Source of the DNA: Hemerocallis citrina
Taxonomy: Eukaryota > Streptophyta > Magnoliopsida > Asparagales > Asphodelaceae
Assembly: GCA_017893485.1 (NCBI GenBank)
Contig: JACEHZ010000600.1
Location: forward strand, 425,001-489,000
Direction: 5' to 3'
Length of the DNA stretch: 64,000 bases
The position numbers were made by a program, and so were the translations under genes. How positions within the stretch are numbered: the first letter of the stretch is position 1; each line of letters starts with the position of its first letter. This document shows positions 11,827 through 21,392 of this stretch, one piece after another. The notes beneath the pieces were generated by a model, which was given only the letters and a program-made list of their open reading frames with translations, was not told the DNA's origin and did no database searches.

Positions 11827-12680
11827 ACCACACGATGGTTCGGAGTCCAGCACTCGGCTCGACTCTTCTTCCTCGGCTCATCTACAGACGGGCCGGAAGT
11901 AGATCGCCGTTCGAAATTGCTCCTGCAGCCGTTGAATGGATCGGAGTCCAACACTTGGCTCGATTCTACTTCGCAAGTTTGCTCCTAAGCGGACTAGAAG
12001 TAGCTCGCCATTCGGAACTGCTCCTGCATCCCTTAAACTAACCACACGATGGTTCGGAGTCCAGCACTCGGCTCGACTCTTCTTCCTCGGCTCGTCTACA
12101 GACGAGCCGGAAGTAGATCGCCGTTCGGAATTGCTCCTGCAGCCGTTGAATGGATCGGAGTCCAACACTTGGCCCGATTCTACTTCGCAAGTTCGCTCCT
12201 AAGCGGACTAGAAGTAGCTCGCCATTCGGAACTGCTCCTGCATCCCTTAAACTAACCACATGATGGTTCGGAGTCTAGCACTCGGCTCGACTCTTCTTCC
12301 TCGGCTCGTCTACAGACGAGCCGGAAGTAGATCGCCGTTCGAAATTGCTCCTGCAGCCGTTAAATGGATCGGAGTCCAACACTTGGCTCGATTCTACTTC
12401 GCAAGTTCGCTCCTAAGCGGACTAGAAGTAGCTCGCCATTCGGAACTGCTCCTGCATCCCTTGAACTAACCACACGATGGTTCGGAGTCCAGCACACGGC
12501 TCGACACTTCTTCCTCGGCTCACCCACAGACGGGTCGGAAGTAGATCGCCGTTCGAAATTGCTCCTGCAGTCGTCAAATGGATCAGAGTCCAACACTTGG
12601 CTCGATTCTACTTCCCAAGTTCACCCCTAAGCGGACTACAAGTAGCTCGCCATTCGGGACTGCTCCCGCATCCCTTAAAC
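11827..12680. repeat. 214-bp tandem array (four units) in gypsy element
   Basis: Units start at 11827, 12041, 12255 and 12470, each opening ACCACACGATGGTTCGGAG. Inside each unit a second, diverged half repeats the same pattern (GATCGGAGTCCAACACTTGG), so the array grew from an ancestral block of about 107 bp. Short ORFs in it repeat with the array and are not genes. It lies just after integrase and before the antisense gene. Confidence 0.92.
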
Positions 12681-12769
12681 TAATCTAACGACCGGATCTC
12701 TTTTATGGCTCGACTCTATCTCTCCGACTCATCCTCAAACGGGCCAGAATTAGATACGAATCACAGCCC

Positions 12770-12930
12770 TGACGCGCCGAGCCGAGATACCGGGTTACCG
12801 ACCCTCGTATATGGCAAAAAAAAACCCCCGAGACGAAACCACCGTCAGATCGTCTCAGAAAGTGTGCTAGGGCGTGATGAGCGGATCTCATTCAGCCACG
12901 TGTCCACAAAACGACAAGATAGTGTTTTCT
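12770..12930. repeat. Isolated partial copy of the 366-bp repeat
   Basis: GCGCCGAGCCGAGATACCGG, CCCTCGTATATGGCAAAAA and ACGACAAGATAGTGTTTTCT match the 366-bp repeat unit found 4 kb downstream (16870-18390). The antisense gene is therefore bracketed by members of the same repeat family. Confidence 0.8.
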
Positions 12931-13347
12931 TGGGAACTGGACCCGCCTCAAGATCCGTGCAAACATCAGACGGCCCTGATCGCCTCACCTCGCTCGGCGG
13001 AAGTCACCCCGGTCCCCAAGCAACGATCGGACCACGTGGGCGCAGTCGAGAAACAACTGCGCCTTAACAGCCAAACCAAGCCGCACCTGAAGGGACCGGG
13101 CCAGGCTCAGAAGCGCAGCAAAAGAGAAAATTTCGAGGCCAAGGAGTTGGCTCGGGCCGAACACCTGTCTTACGCTTTGTTTCGGACCTACCCTAGTTAG
13201 TGCGACTAGAGCGCAAATAAGAAGACAACATAGAACAGTTCGGATAAAACAAACCCAATGCAATTAATAACTTGGTCAAAGTTACAAAGGAGATTACAAC
13301 AACAAAAACCGGCGAATAGGTTACAACACAAAGACACGACTCGTCCG

Positions 13348-14061
13348 CTACTTCCGAGGAAGGGGAATGCTCCGGTTTAGAGACACTTTGGGTCGACGCT
13401 TCTTAACCTCCGAGCTCGAATCCAGGCCGACGAACCGAGACGCCTCCTCACCATTGACCCTGACGGTTGCTCCGACCGAAGCACCGCTTGAAGACACCGC
13501 CACACCGCTTTGGGCATCGGCGGCTGACTTGCCTACGATAGGAGTCCGGCTCGCCGCTTGATAGAACGTGATCCCTCGCTCGATCTCTTCGCGGGTGCAC
13601 GAGGTGCTCCGGACGTTAGCCCTCACCGGCTGAGGCTTGAGCCGAGCAACTTCTTCCTCCAGTTCGACGATGCGATCCTTCAATGTGTCATCCTTTACTA
13701 TCACCTTAAACCGAGGAAGTTTCGCCGAACCGGGGTATTCGGCGTTGTCGGAGATAACGCGACGCAAGTAGGTCACTTCGATACTCTTGTCGACCGTCAC
13801 CCTCTGCAGCTCTTCCACCTTCCTCGCTAAGCCATCTCGTTCTGCCGAAACTCGCGCCAGTTCCTCTTCCCTAGCAGATAGTTCGGCCTCGACTATCCGT
13901 AGGTGGTGCAGTTCGACCAAAGCCTCGCTATGCCTAATCTCCAAGTTATGGAGTATCCTCCTCGTCAAGTGAACCTCACCCTCGAGACGATCCTCCCGAG
14001 ATCGCTTAAACAACTCGGCTCGGTGCTGTTCAGCCGAGGTGTTATGAGTCTGCTCGGCAAT
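13348..14061 (-). CDS. Coiled-coil exon of the antisense gene (probable exon 4)
   Basis: A 237-codon open stretch follows a TTATTTCAG acceptor and ends in TAG at 13348. It reads IAEQTHNTSAEQHRAEL, then a long charged heptad-rich helix (residues about 10-170, with LSAREEELARVSAERDG and RIVELEEEVARLKPQ), then a serine- and basic-rich tail. It sits 179 bp downstream of the main antisense ORF in the same orientation. An alternative donor at 14241/14240 (ACGCAG/GTGGAC), 12 nt before the upstream stop, would join it in phase to give a 919-residue protein. It may be exon 4 or an alternative last exon; RNA data would decide. Confidence 0.6.
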   Translation of the reverse strand: MAEQTHNTSAEQHRAELFKRSREDRLEGEVHLTRRILHNLEIRHSEALVELHHLRIVEAELSAREEELARVSAERDGLARKVEELQRVTVDKSIEVTYLRRVISDNAEYPGSAKLPRFKVIVKDDTLKDRIVELEEEVARLKPQPVRANVRSTSCTREEIERGITFYQAASRTPIVGKSAADAQSGVAVSSSGASVGATVRVNGEEASRFVGLDSSSEVKKRRPKVSLNRSIPLPRK

Positions 14062-14228
14062 CTGAAATAAGAAAGGGATAGAATTGAAATACCACACTAC
14101 CGAGCCAAACACTTAGACAAATTTCGGAGTCAAAATACTTCATTCATTAAAAATCGGTGGCCAGTCCGCAAAAGGCATTACAATGATCGGAAAAAAAAAA
14201 CGAAAACTACAAAGATTTAACAAGGGGA

Positions 14229-16458
14229 TCAAGGGTCCACCTGCGTCGCCACCTCGACCACGGGCGCAATAACAGATGGCCCCTCGATCCTCCCTTCGTC
14301 GACCTGGCCGTCCGCCACCGGTCGGCCGTCCTCCCCCTCCTCGTCTTCGCCTCCTGCGTCGTCGCCTTCGCCTTCCTCTCCCTCGTCGCCTGAAGGCGAC
14401 CCTGGCCACAGTCGGTAGCCGACCCGCTCGAAGCCCGCGATCCGTTCCTGAACATGGTCGAGCGCCGTTTGGTAAGACCGCTCCATGTTCTCGGCCATGT
14501 GCTTCTTCGCTTCGGCCTCGACCTCCCTCTCCACTTCGGCCCGGATCTTCGTCGCCAGGGCCCCCTTCTCCGCCTTCTCTTCGGCCAAGGACTTCGTCGC
14601 CGCATCCAGCTCCTCGGCGGCCTTGGCAGCCTTGGCAGACTCCGCCTTTAGAGTCTCCTTGACCTTCTTCAGGTCGGCGACAAGGTCGGCCACCCGAACC
14701 TCCAAGGCCTCTGCCCTCCTTTGCTCGGCCTCGAGTTCCTTGACCGCCATCACCTTCGCCGACCGGTCTTTGTCGCTCGCGGCCCTCAGCTCCTTCTCCT
14801 GCTCGGCGAACGTCTCGAGAAGATGGTCGAAGTGACAAGTGGCCTGCGAAGACAACAATGAGCGCACTAAGCAAACCGAGCAGTAAACTTAGCAAAAAGA
14901 AACTTAGCAACAAGAATCTTACCGAGACGAGTGACCGAGCCACCTCGTAGGTGTCGTCACCCACCGTCCCCGCCTTTAGTGCGGCTCGATCCTTCGGGGT
15001 CGCCAAATGTTTGACGACCTGCACTGACATTTGCGAATTGCCGAGGAACCCGTCATGGTTCTTCACTCGCCAATTCGGCACGAACAGTTGCTTGTGCTGC
15101 TCGGTCAGAATCTCTTCGGCAGCCTTGGTCAGCGGTGGTGCCTCGATCGACAGCGCCGTGTTCACGTCGAAGGTCCCCTCGATCACGCCAGGGACCACAG
15201 AGGACGGGGGCTCCTCAACGACGACAACCTCCGAGGGCGCCTCAACGGCCGGAGGGGGCGGGGAGATGGTCGAGGCGACAGTAGGTGGCGGAGTCGACGA
15301 GGCAGTCGCGGCCGCCCTCTTCCTCTTTTTCTCCCCGGCCAACTTAAACCTGTCGGCCATCATGGAGTTGAAGTCGATCTTCATTGCTTCTGCGACGAGC
15401 CCAAAAAAAAAAAAAGAGACGAGTTAGCAGGTCGAACCAAAAACTTAAAAGAAAAATGAAAAATAAGATGTCAGGAGCATACTCGGGTCGATGGGGCTTA
15501 GGCCGGACCCAAACAACACCTCCTCCGTCAAATCCCTCCAACTCAGTATCGGAAGGGCCATTATCTTCCTTGCCACCTCCTCCTCGGCCTCAGACAAAAC
15601 AGGGTCGGCGCGCGCGAAATTCGGCACCTCCACCTTCCAACGAGTCGGAATGGGCCGAATCGCCTCGCCCCTCACTATAAAATACTTCTCCTTCCAACCC
15701 TTAATCGAGTCAGGGTTTTCTATAATCTTAACACCCTTCCTCGGCCCCAAGTAGTATCGATATTCCGTCTTGTGCTGCCGGTTTACTCGATACAATCCTC
15801 GGAAGACCGTGGGATCCGGCTCTACCTCGGCTCGGTAGCACTGAAGCATAAAGGCGTTCACATGGCGCCATGTGTTCGGCATGAACTGGGTCGGCGCGAG
15901 GCAGTACCAGCCGAGGATCTCAAGGATGAATGGGTGCAGAGGGAAACGTAACCCGGCATGCAAGGAGTCGACGTCGAACATGCACATGTCCGACGACGGC
16001 AGCTTGGAATTCGCTCGTATCCCGGGACCTGGGAGAATCAGTTTGTACTCCGGAGGGATAGCGAAAGCCTTTCTAACCCGGAGTAGGTCCTCCTCGGATA
16101 ACAGCGTGATGAGCTCGTCAGCTTCGGTGGGAAGGGCTGGGTTAGGTTCTTCGACGATCTTAGACTTCCCATAGATCGCCTTCTCCAGCAAGTCGCCCTG
16201 GTACTGCCTGACCCCCGAATGACCGGACAGGACGGAAGGATACCGTCCCATCTCGGGTACTTGCTTCGGATTCTCCACAATCACCTCCACTACGGGGGAT
16301 TGGGCCTCCACCCTCCTCTTCTTCTTCTCCTTCCTCGTCTCGGCTACAGACGGTTCGGCAACTTGCTTACCCTTCCTCCTAATCTCCAACCTCCTCCTCT
16401 CCTCGGCACTCTCGTCGCCCGAAGACGAGGCCCCACTCCCCGAGTTCACTCGAGACAT
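14229..16458 (-). CDS. Spliced antisense protein of Tat-like element (putative gypsy-type transposon domain)
   Basis: Three exons on the strand opposite gag-pol: 16458-15483 (325 codons plus 1 nt), 15389-14923 and 14843-14229; donors GTATGC and GTAAGA, acceptors GTCGCAG and CTTCGCAG. Phases agree and give 685 residues. Residues about 100-310 carry the 'putative gypsy type transposon' family (PF04195) pattern: LLSEEDLLRVRKAFAIP, FPLHPFILEILGWYCLAPTQ, FRGLYRVNRQHK. A proline/valine linker follows, then an Ala/Glu/Lys coiled coil (exon 3), then an acidic tail. The function is unknown; such antisense ORFs are known from Ogre/Retand-type elements. No frame break is seen, in contrast to the broken gag-pol. 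Confidence 0.85.
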
Positions 16459-16869
16459 CTCTAGAAAAATTATTCAGACTAAGTGAACTGACCTTTTGAA
16501 GTGACGTCCACGGTCGGAGTGCTCTCGCCGGAAATCGCCTGGCCCACGCGACAGCTAACGGCAACGCCTTAGAGAGAAAATCGCCGCTAGCAGAGAACTT
16601 AGAGATCGAAAGTAAAAAACTTGAGTAAAAAGTGAGAAATGAGTTTGAGAGTAAGGGAGAGAGCTTATAACCCCTAGCAAGTTGGGCCTCCTTGGGAAAC
16701 GCAAAAAGCCCACTAAGGAGCCAAAGCGACAGGCGGAAAAGTTACGAAGATTACTCGAAGCAAGAGACTCTTCAAAATACCAAGTCAACGTCTCGGCCAC
16801 CTATGAGAAAACCATCGGACAGCCCGGCTGGGCAACCGAACCACTGCCCACCTTTGAAACAAACAGCTC

Positions 16870-18390
16870 GGCTCCGAGCCGAGATACCGGGGTACCGACC
16901 CTCGTATATGGCAAAAAATCGCTCCGAGGCGAAGTCACCGTCGGATCTCTTTAAAATTCGCGATAGAATCTGATGGACGGTTCAGATCGTGCCACGCCCA
17001 CAAAACGACAAGATAGCGTTTTCTCGTGATCTGAACCCCATCCTCGAGATGCGCGCCGTGATGGACCGCCCAGATCCAGCCACGCGTCCTTCCTTGCTGC
17101 CTGCCATCGGCTTGCCCAGCCGGGCTACCAAACAGCTCAGCCGAGCAGCCGAGCTACTGGGCGCGGAGGAGTGGAGCCCTCAAGAGGTACTTCCTCCAAA
17201 ACACCCAACTCAGTACCTCGGCCAAACAGCCCTGAGGCTCCGAGCCGAGATACCGGGGTACCGACCCTCGTATATGGCAAAAAATCGCTCCGAGGCGAAG
17301 TCACCGTCGGATCTCTTTAAAATTCGCGACAGAATCTGATGGACGGTTCAGATCGTGCCACGCCCACAAAATGACAAGATAGCGTTTTCTCGTGATCTAA
17401 ACCCCATCCTCGAGATGCGCGCCGTGATGGACCGCCCAGATCCAGCCACGCGTCCCTCCTTGCTGCCTGCCATCGGCTCGCCCAGCCGGGCTACCGAACA
17501 GCTCAGCCGAGCAGCCGAGCTACTGGGCGCGGAGGAGTGGAGCCCTCAAGAGGTACTTCCTCCAAAACACCCAACTCAGTACCTCGGCCAAACAGCCCTG
17601 ATGCGCCGAGCCGAGATACCGGGGGACCGACCCTCGTATATGGCAAAAAATTGCTCCGAGGCGAAGTCACCGTCGGATCTCTTTAAAATTCGCGACAGAA
17701 TCTGATGGACGGTTCAGATCGTGCCACGCCCACAAAACGACAAGATAGCGTTTTCTCGTGATCTGAACCCCATCCTCGAGATGCGCGTCGTGATGGACCG
17801 CCCAGATCTAGCCACGCGTCCCTCCTTGCTGCCTGCCATCGGCTCGCCGAGCCGGGCTACCGAACAGCTCAGCCGAGCAGCCGAGCTACTGGGCGCGGAG
17901 GAGTGAGCCCTCAAGAGGTACTTCCTCCAAAACACCCAACTCAGTACCTCGGCCAAACAGCCCTGATGCGCCGAGCCGAGATACCGGGGGACCGACCCTC
18001 GTATATGGCAAAAAATCGCTCCGAGGCGAAGTCACCGTCGGATCTCTTTAAAATTCGCGACAGAATCTGATGGACGGTTCAGATCGTGCCATGCCCACAA
18101 AACGACAAGATAGCGTTTTCTCGTGATCTGAACCCCATCCTCGAGATACGCGCCGTGATGGACCGCCCAGATCCAGCCACGCGTCCCTCCTTGCTGCCTG
18201 CCATCGGCTCGCCCAGCCGGGCTACCGAACAGCTCAGCCGAGCAGCCGAGCTACTGGGCGCGGAGGAGTGAGCCCTCAAGAGGTACTTCCTCCAAAACAC
18301 CCAACTCAGTACCTCGGCCAAACAGCCCTGATGCGCGGAACCGAGATACCGGGGTACCGACCCTCGTATATGGCAAAAAATCGCTCCGAC
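16870..18390. repeat. 366-bp tandem array (four units)
   Basis: Units recur at 366, 366 and 365 bp, judged by CCACGCCCACAAAA at about 16990, 17356, 17722 and 18087. Units are about 98 % alike by eye and highly GC-rich, with many GAGCCGAG/CTCGGC motifs. A shorter diverged relative follows at 18590-18680. The array lies upstream of the antisense start codon (16458), so it could act as promoter or spacer for that gene; this is inference. Confidence 0.92.
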
Positions 18391-18719
18391 CCATATCAGC
18401 CGTTGGATCTTGTGAAAAAGCGTGCTCGTCATGATGGACGACCCAGATTTGGCCACGTCCACTAAACGACAAGATAGCATTTTATGGGGATCCACGCTGA
18501 GATGGACGACCCAGATGATGCCACGTACCTCGGAACCATCGAGCCGAGGCACTGACCCTCCGAGCCGAGGCACTGGTCCTCGGCATGCCAGGCCGAGCCG
18601 AAGTACCGAGGTACCGAACCTCATATACGGCAAAAGAGCGTGCCGAGGAACAGGGACCATCTGATCTCTCCGAAAATCGCGCCCCGCCCTGATCAAGGGC
18701 TCTGATGACGCCACGTCAT

Positions 18720-19128
18720 AAATGAATATTAAAAATTCGGTTTTTATTTATTTAAATCATTTTATTTATCTAAAAAATCGCGAAAAATTACTAAAAATTC
18801 GGGAAAATTAGCTAAAAATTCCAGGAAATAATTAAAAATTCGGGGGATATTTCCAAGCCTCCGAACGAATAATTATTCCCTAGAACGCACAGCTAAAGCC
18901 CCCGAACGACTAGCTGACGCATCGCGAAATCAGATAAATAGCCTGAAAAAATTGACAAAAACTCGGTAAACCATGTGGCTTCAAGAAGGAGAAAGAAATT
19001 GCCTCGCCACCCACTTCGGGATTCCAAAAACGCCCATTCAGACTTCGATACAACTCCCTTAGCCACTAAAGTAGTCGAACTACTCCTCAAAGACTGAATG
19101 ACCTCAGCCTTTGGGAGTGGGGGGCTCA
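18720..19128 (+). promoter_or_regulatory. AT-rich spacer and polypurine tract
   Basis: An abrupt switch from GC-rich repeats to AT-rich sequence with AAAAATTCGGGAAAATTA motifs. It ends in TTTGGGAGTGGGGGGCTCA (19110-19128), the polypurine tract that primes plus-strand DNA just before the 3' LTR. The same tract (TTTGGGAGTAGGGGGCTCG on the minus strand) precedes the LTR at 58351. Confidence 0.8.
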
Positions 19129-19725
19129 TGATATGGCTAAAAATAGGGGTTTAATCAAGGCCGTCCAGATGGGGCACGAATCCCGAGATTCAGGGGTGAA
19201 ACAGTAATTCTACCCACAAAACAGGTCTGAAGCGGGTGCTGGGTCTCCTATCCGCAGATCCAGTAACCCACGAACGGATCCACCACAACTCGGTGCGGGT
19301 TTCAACCCGCAACAAACCCGGTCCAGCAGGATAGAATTAGGGTTTCTGATTAATATTAATCAACGGCCCTGATTCATATCCATCTTTTCACTGGGGATTA
19401 GGGATCACATTCCTTGTCTGTATACACAGGAATTACATGCCTAATCTGTTCCCTGAGACGCCTATAAATACCCCCCACCCATCTCCATTAAGAGGTAATC
19501 AATCTTTCACCAGTTTTGGCGCTCTTTCCTAGTCTTTTCAGATTACTGACTTGAGCGTCGGAGGGTGCATCGCCGGGAACAATCCCGGTGTCTCGCACTT
19601 TTTGCAGGTCTACGGCGGGATCGACGACCGAAGCCCGACGGAACAGGTAAACAGGTTTACTATTCAGTTTTCCTAAGAATCCACAAATTCATCTGTTTGC
19701 CCCCACACCAAATTTAGCAGCAACA
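19129..19725 (+). repeat. 3' LTR of gypsy element
   Basis: 597 bp, TGATATGG...CAACA, followed by the ATCAT target duplication at 19726-19730. Differences from the 5' LTR include T to C in ACGAATGGATC and G to A in TTTAGCGGC. Confidence 0.93.
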
Positions 19726-20061
19726 ATCATCCTATTGAACTCTTCTCTGTGTCTGTCGCTGGAGCCCCTTCCCTTGTGCTCGAAGGCATATCTGATAATG
19801 TTGAAGTCCCCTCCAACAATCCACGCTCCCAACCATCGTTGCCGAATATCGAGAAGCTATTGCCAAAAGGCGTCTCGTTCGGTGGCCACATTCGGCCCAT
19901 AAACGACCGTGACCGTCTGAACCCAGTTATCAGATCGTCGTGTCAGTTGGATGGACAAGGAGTACGTTCCACTGTAATTCTCGGTACAGGTGAAAAATAT
20001 CCGAGTTGAACCTGATAGCGATCAGTCGGATGGACAAGGAGTACGTTCCACTGTAATTTAC
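19726..20061 (-). pseudogene. LINE endonuclease segment beyond the gypsy insertion
   Basis: Minus-strand reading gives YSGTYSLSIQLTRRSDNW, TVTVVYGPNVATERDAFW, WIVGGDFNIIRYAFEHKG and SSDRHREEFNRMI. These are the middle of an L1 endonuclease, including the GGDFNI catalytic motif. It joins the sequence beginning MELELIDIPINDRLFTWSNM at 8890 once the LTR element and one ATCAT are removed. The N-terminal catalytic residues are absent. Confidence 0.85.
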
Positions 20062-20328
20062 TCGTATCAAATACCGTAGTAGTCTTCAAATTTATACTCA
20101 TTGAAGATGCAAAATCTTTTACATACTCAAAACTGTGAAAGTTGTACACACCTGTATTTCTAGTTATTCATATTTCTTTGATCAAAAGTTTGCGTTACTG
20201 TACATCTTCAGGCATTGTAGTAGAGTTAGGAGTCTTTCAATTTGCACTTACATTTGAGATTATCATACATAAAGCATATTTTTTAGGGGGCTAACCCTTT
20301 GTGTTCTTAAAGAATTACTATTTGATAT

Positions 20329-20852
20329 AAACAATACTAATTACAGTATAACTTTCTTGAGCATAGATGGCGAATATAAGCAAGCAATCCCCGAAACTTA
20401 AGCCTGCCATAAACTACCCATTTCTTGACCACCATGTTATTGCATTCACATTCTGTGTTTCATTTTTTTTTTTTTTTTTTATATTTTTTTTTTCATTTTC
20501 TATGTTTCTTTATGTTATACTGCTTATGTATTACTAATAACACAAGAATAAGCTATTTCTTGATATGTCTAATTTTCAAACCAATAAAGCCACAAAAATT
20601 AGCTTCATTATTATTCTAAACTGGAAAAACATCAATAATGCTAGTACCGAGACAAAGCACAAGAAGCATTTAAATTTATATTTTCCCAATTGTGATAATC
20701 AATTTATATCTCCCAAAACAAAAATGAGAACACCAATATTTCTATATTCACATTTCACACAATAGATTTTCCTAAACAAATAAAATAAAATAAAATAACC
20801 AACCAAATGAAAATAAGTAGAATATAGAAAAGTTTTTTTTTCATTCACCCCC
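20329..20852. other. AT-rich intergenic spacer
   Basis: It includes a T-run at 20465-20485 and ordinary AT-rich sequence. Nothing recognised. Confidence 0.5.
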
Positions 20853-21321
20853 CACCAGCATTGGTGTCGGGTCGAGTCGGATCGGGTCATTCACTATCCG
20901 GACCCGATCTCCTACGGATCAAAAAATTAGACCCGGTCCGGGTCCTATTAAAATATTCCTACCCGTTCGGGTAGGAGCGAAAATGTAAGCGGCTAGTGGA
21001 GGCAGCGAGTGAATGATTTAGAATAGATGAGAGAAGAAAAAATCATGAGTTTTAAATTTGGAAGAGGAAAATTTAAAATTGAGAATGAAAGAGAGGAGGG
21101 ATGATGATAGAGTATTTATTTTTATATTGATTTTTTGGGTTTTTTTAACGGGTCCGGGTCTGGGTCCGGATCGGATTTCTTTTGAGCGGATCCGGACCCA
21201 GATCTGAAAGTACTATGGGTCCCATTTTAAAATCCGGATCCAGATAGACCAGGTCGGTTCAGGTCCAATACCATATCCGGATCGGATCCGGATTTCGGGT
21301 ATTTATACCCCCAATTCCAGC
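20853..21321. repeat. GGATCCGG-rich block, possible hAT-type MITE, in mnmE promoter region
   Basis: Both ends carry dense direct and inverted GGGTCCGGATC / GATCCGGACCC motifs around an A/G-rich core. The right end reads GGGTATTTATACCCCC. Clustered subterminal repeats are typical of hAT-derived MITEs, but I could not fix TIRs or a target duplication. It stops about 70 bp before the mnmE start codon, so it probably forms part of that gene's promoter. Confidence 0.4.
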
Positions 21322-21392
21322 CGAATCGGCAGTCACTCTCTTACTATAAATTAAAACAGGCTAGCTTTCATTTGCCCAAAATCCGAAACCCG

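Larger units (their letters stand above)
8892..19725 (+). mobile_element. Tat-like Ty3/gypsy element with antisense gene, pol deleted
   Basis: Two 597-bp LTRs (8892-9488, 19129-19725), both TGATATGG...CAACA, are flanked by the 5-bp duplication ATCAT (8887-8891, 19726-19730). The order inside is primer binding site, gag start, integrase, 214-bp array, antisense gene on the minus strand, 366-bp array, AT-rich spacer and polypurine tract. Protease, RT and RNase H are absent: gag runs into integrase at about 10530. The PBS type, the antisense gene downstream of pol and the long tandem arrays are traits of the Tat (Ogre/Retand) lineage. LTRs differ at about ten sites (1.7 %), indicating recent insertion. 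Being pol-less, it would need enzymes from a relative. Confidence 0.93.
5801..20311 (-). mobile_element. L1-type LINE, split by a gypsy element
   Basis: A minus-strand non-LTR retrotransposon runs from a 3' poly(A) (plus-strand T-run at 5806-5827) through ORF2 to 8891, is interrupted by an LTR element at 8892-19725, and resumes with endonuclease coding sequence from 19726 to about 20060. A 17-bp direct repeat with one mismatch (GAATTACTATCTGATAT at 5783-5799 and GAATTACTATTTGATAT at 20312-20328) marks the target duplication. Without the LTR element the LINE is about 3.7 kb: ORF1 and the endonuclease N-terminus are missing, so it is 5' truncated. The outer 250 bp (20060-20311) does not read as LINE protein, and a 31-bp segment is duplicated at 19949 and 20028, so the 5' end is rearranged. 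Confidence 0.85.

Noticed and set aside
11835..12683. Several 61-96 codon ORFs on both strands
   Set aside because: They recur with the 214-bp repeat and have no start or domain of their own.
14140..15384. Long 414-codon minus ORF reading through 14843-14923
   Set aside because: It runs through an intron with good GTAAGA/CAG sites, after which it becomes G/R/E repeats; the spliced frame is coiled-coil and credible.
16989..18714. Repeated 116-codon ORFs and a 211-codon minus ORF
   Set aside because: They follow the 366-bp repeat period; an array artefact in GC-rich DNA.
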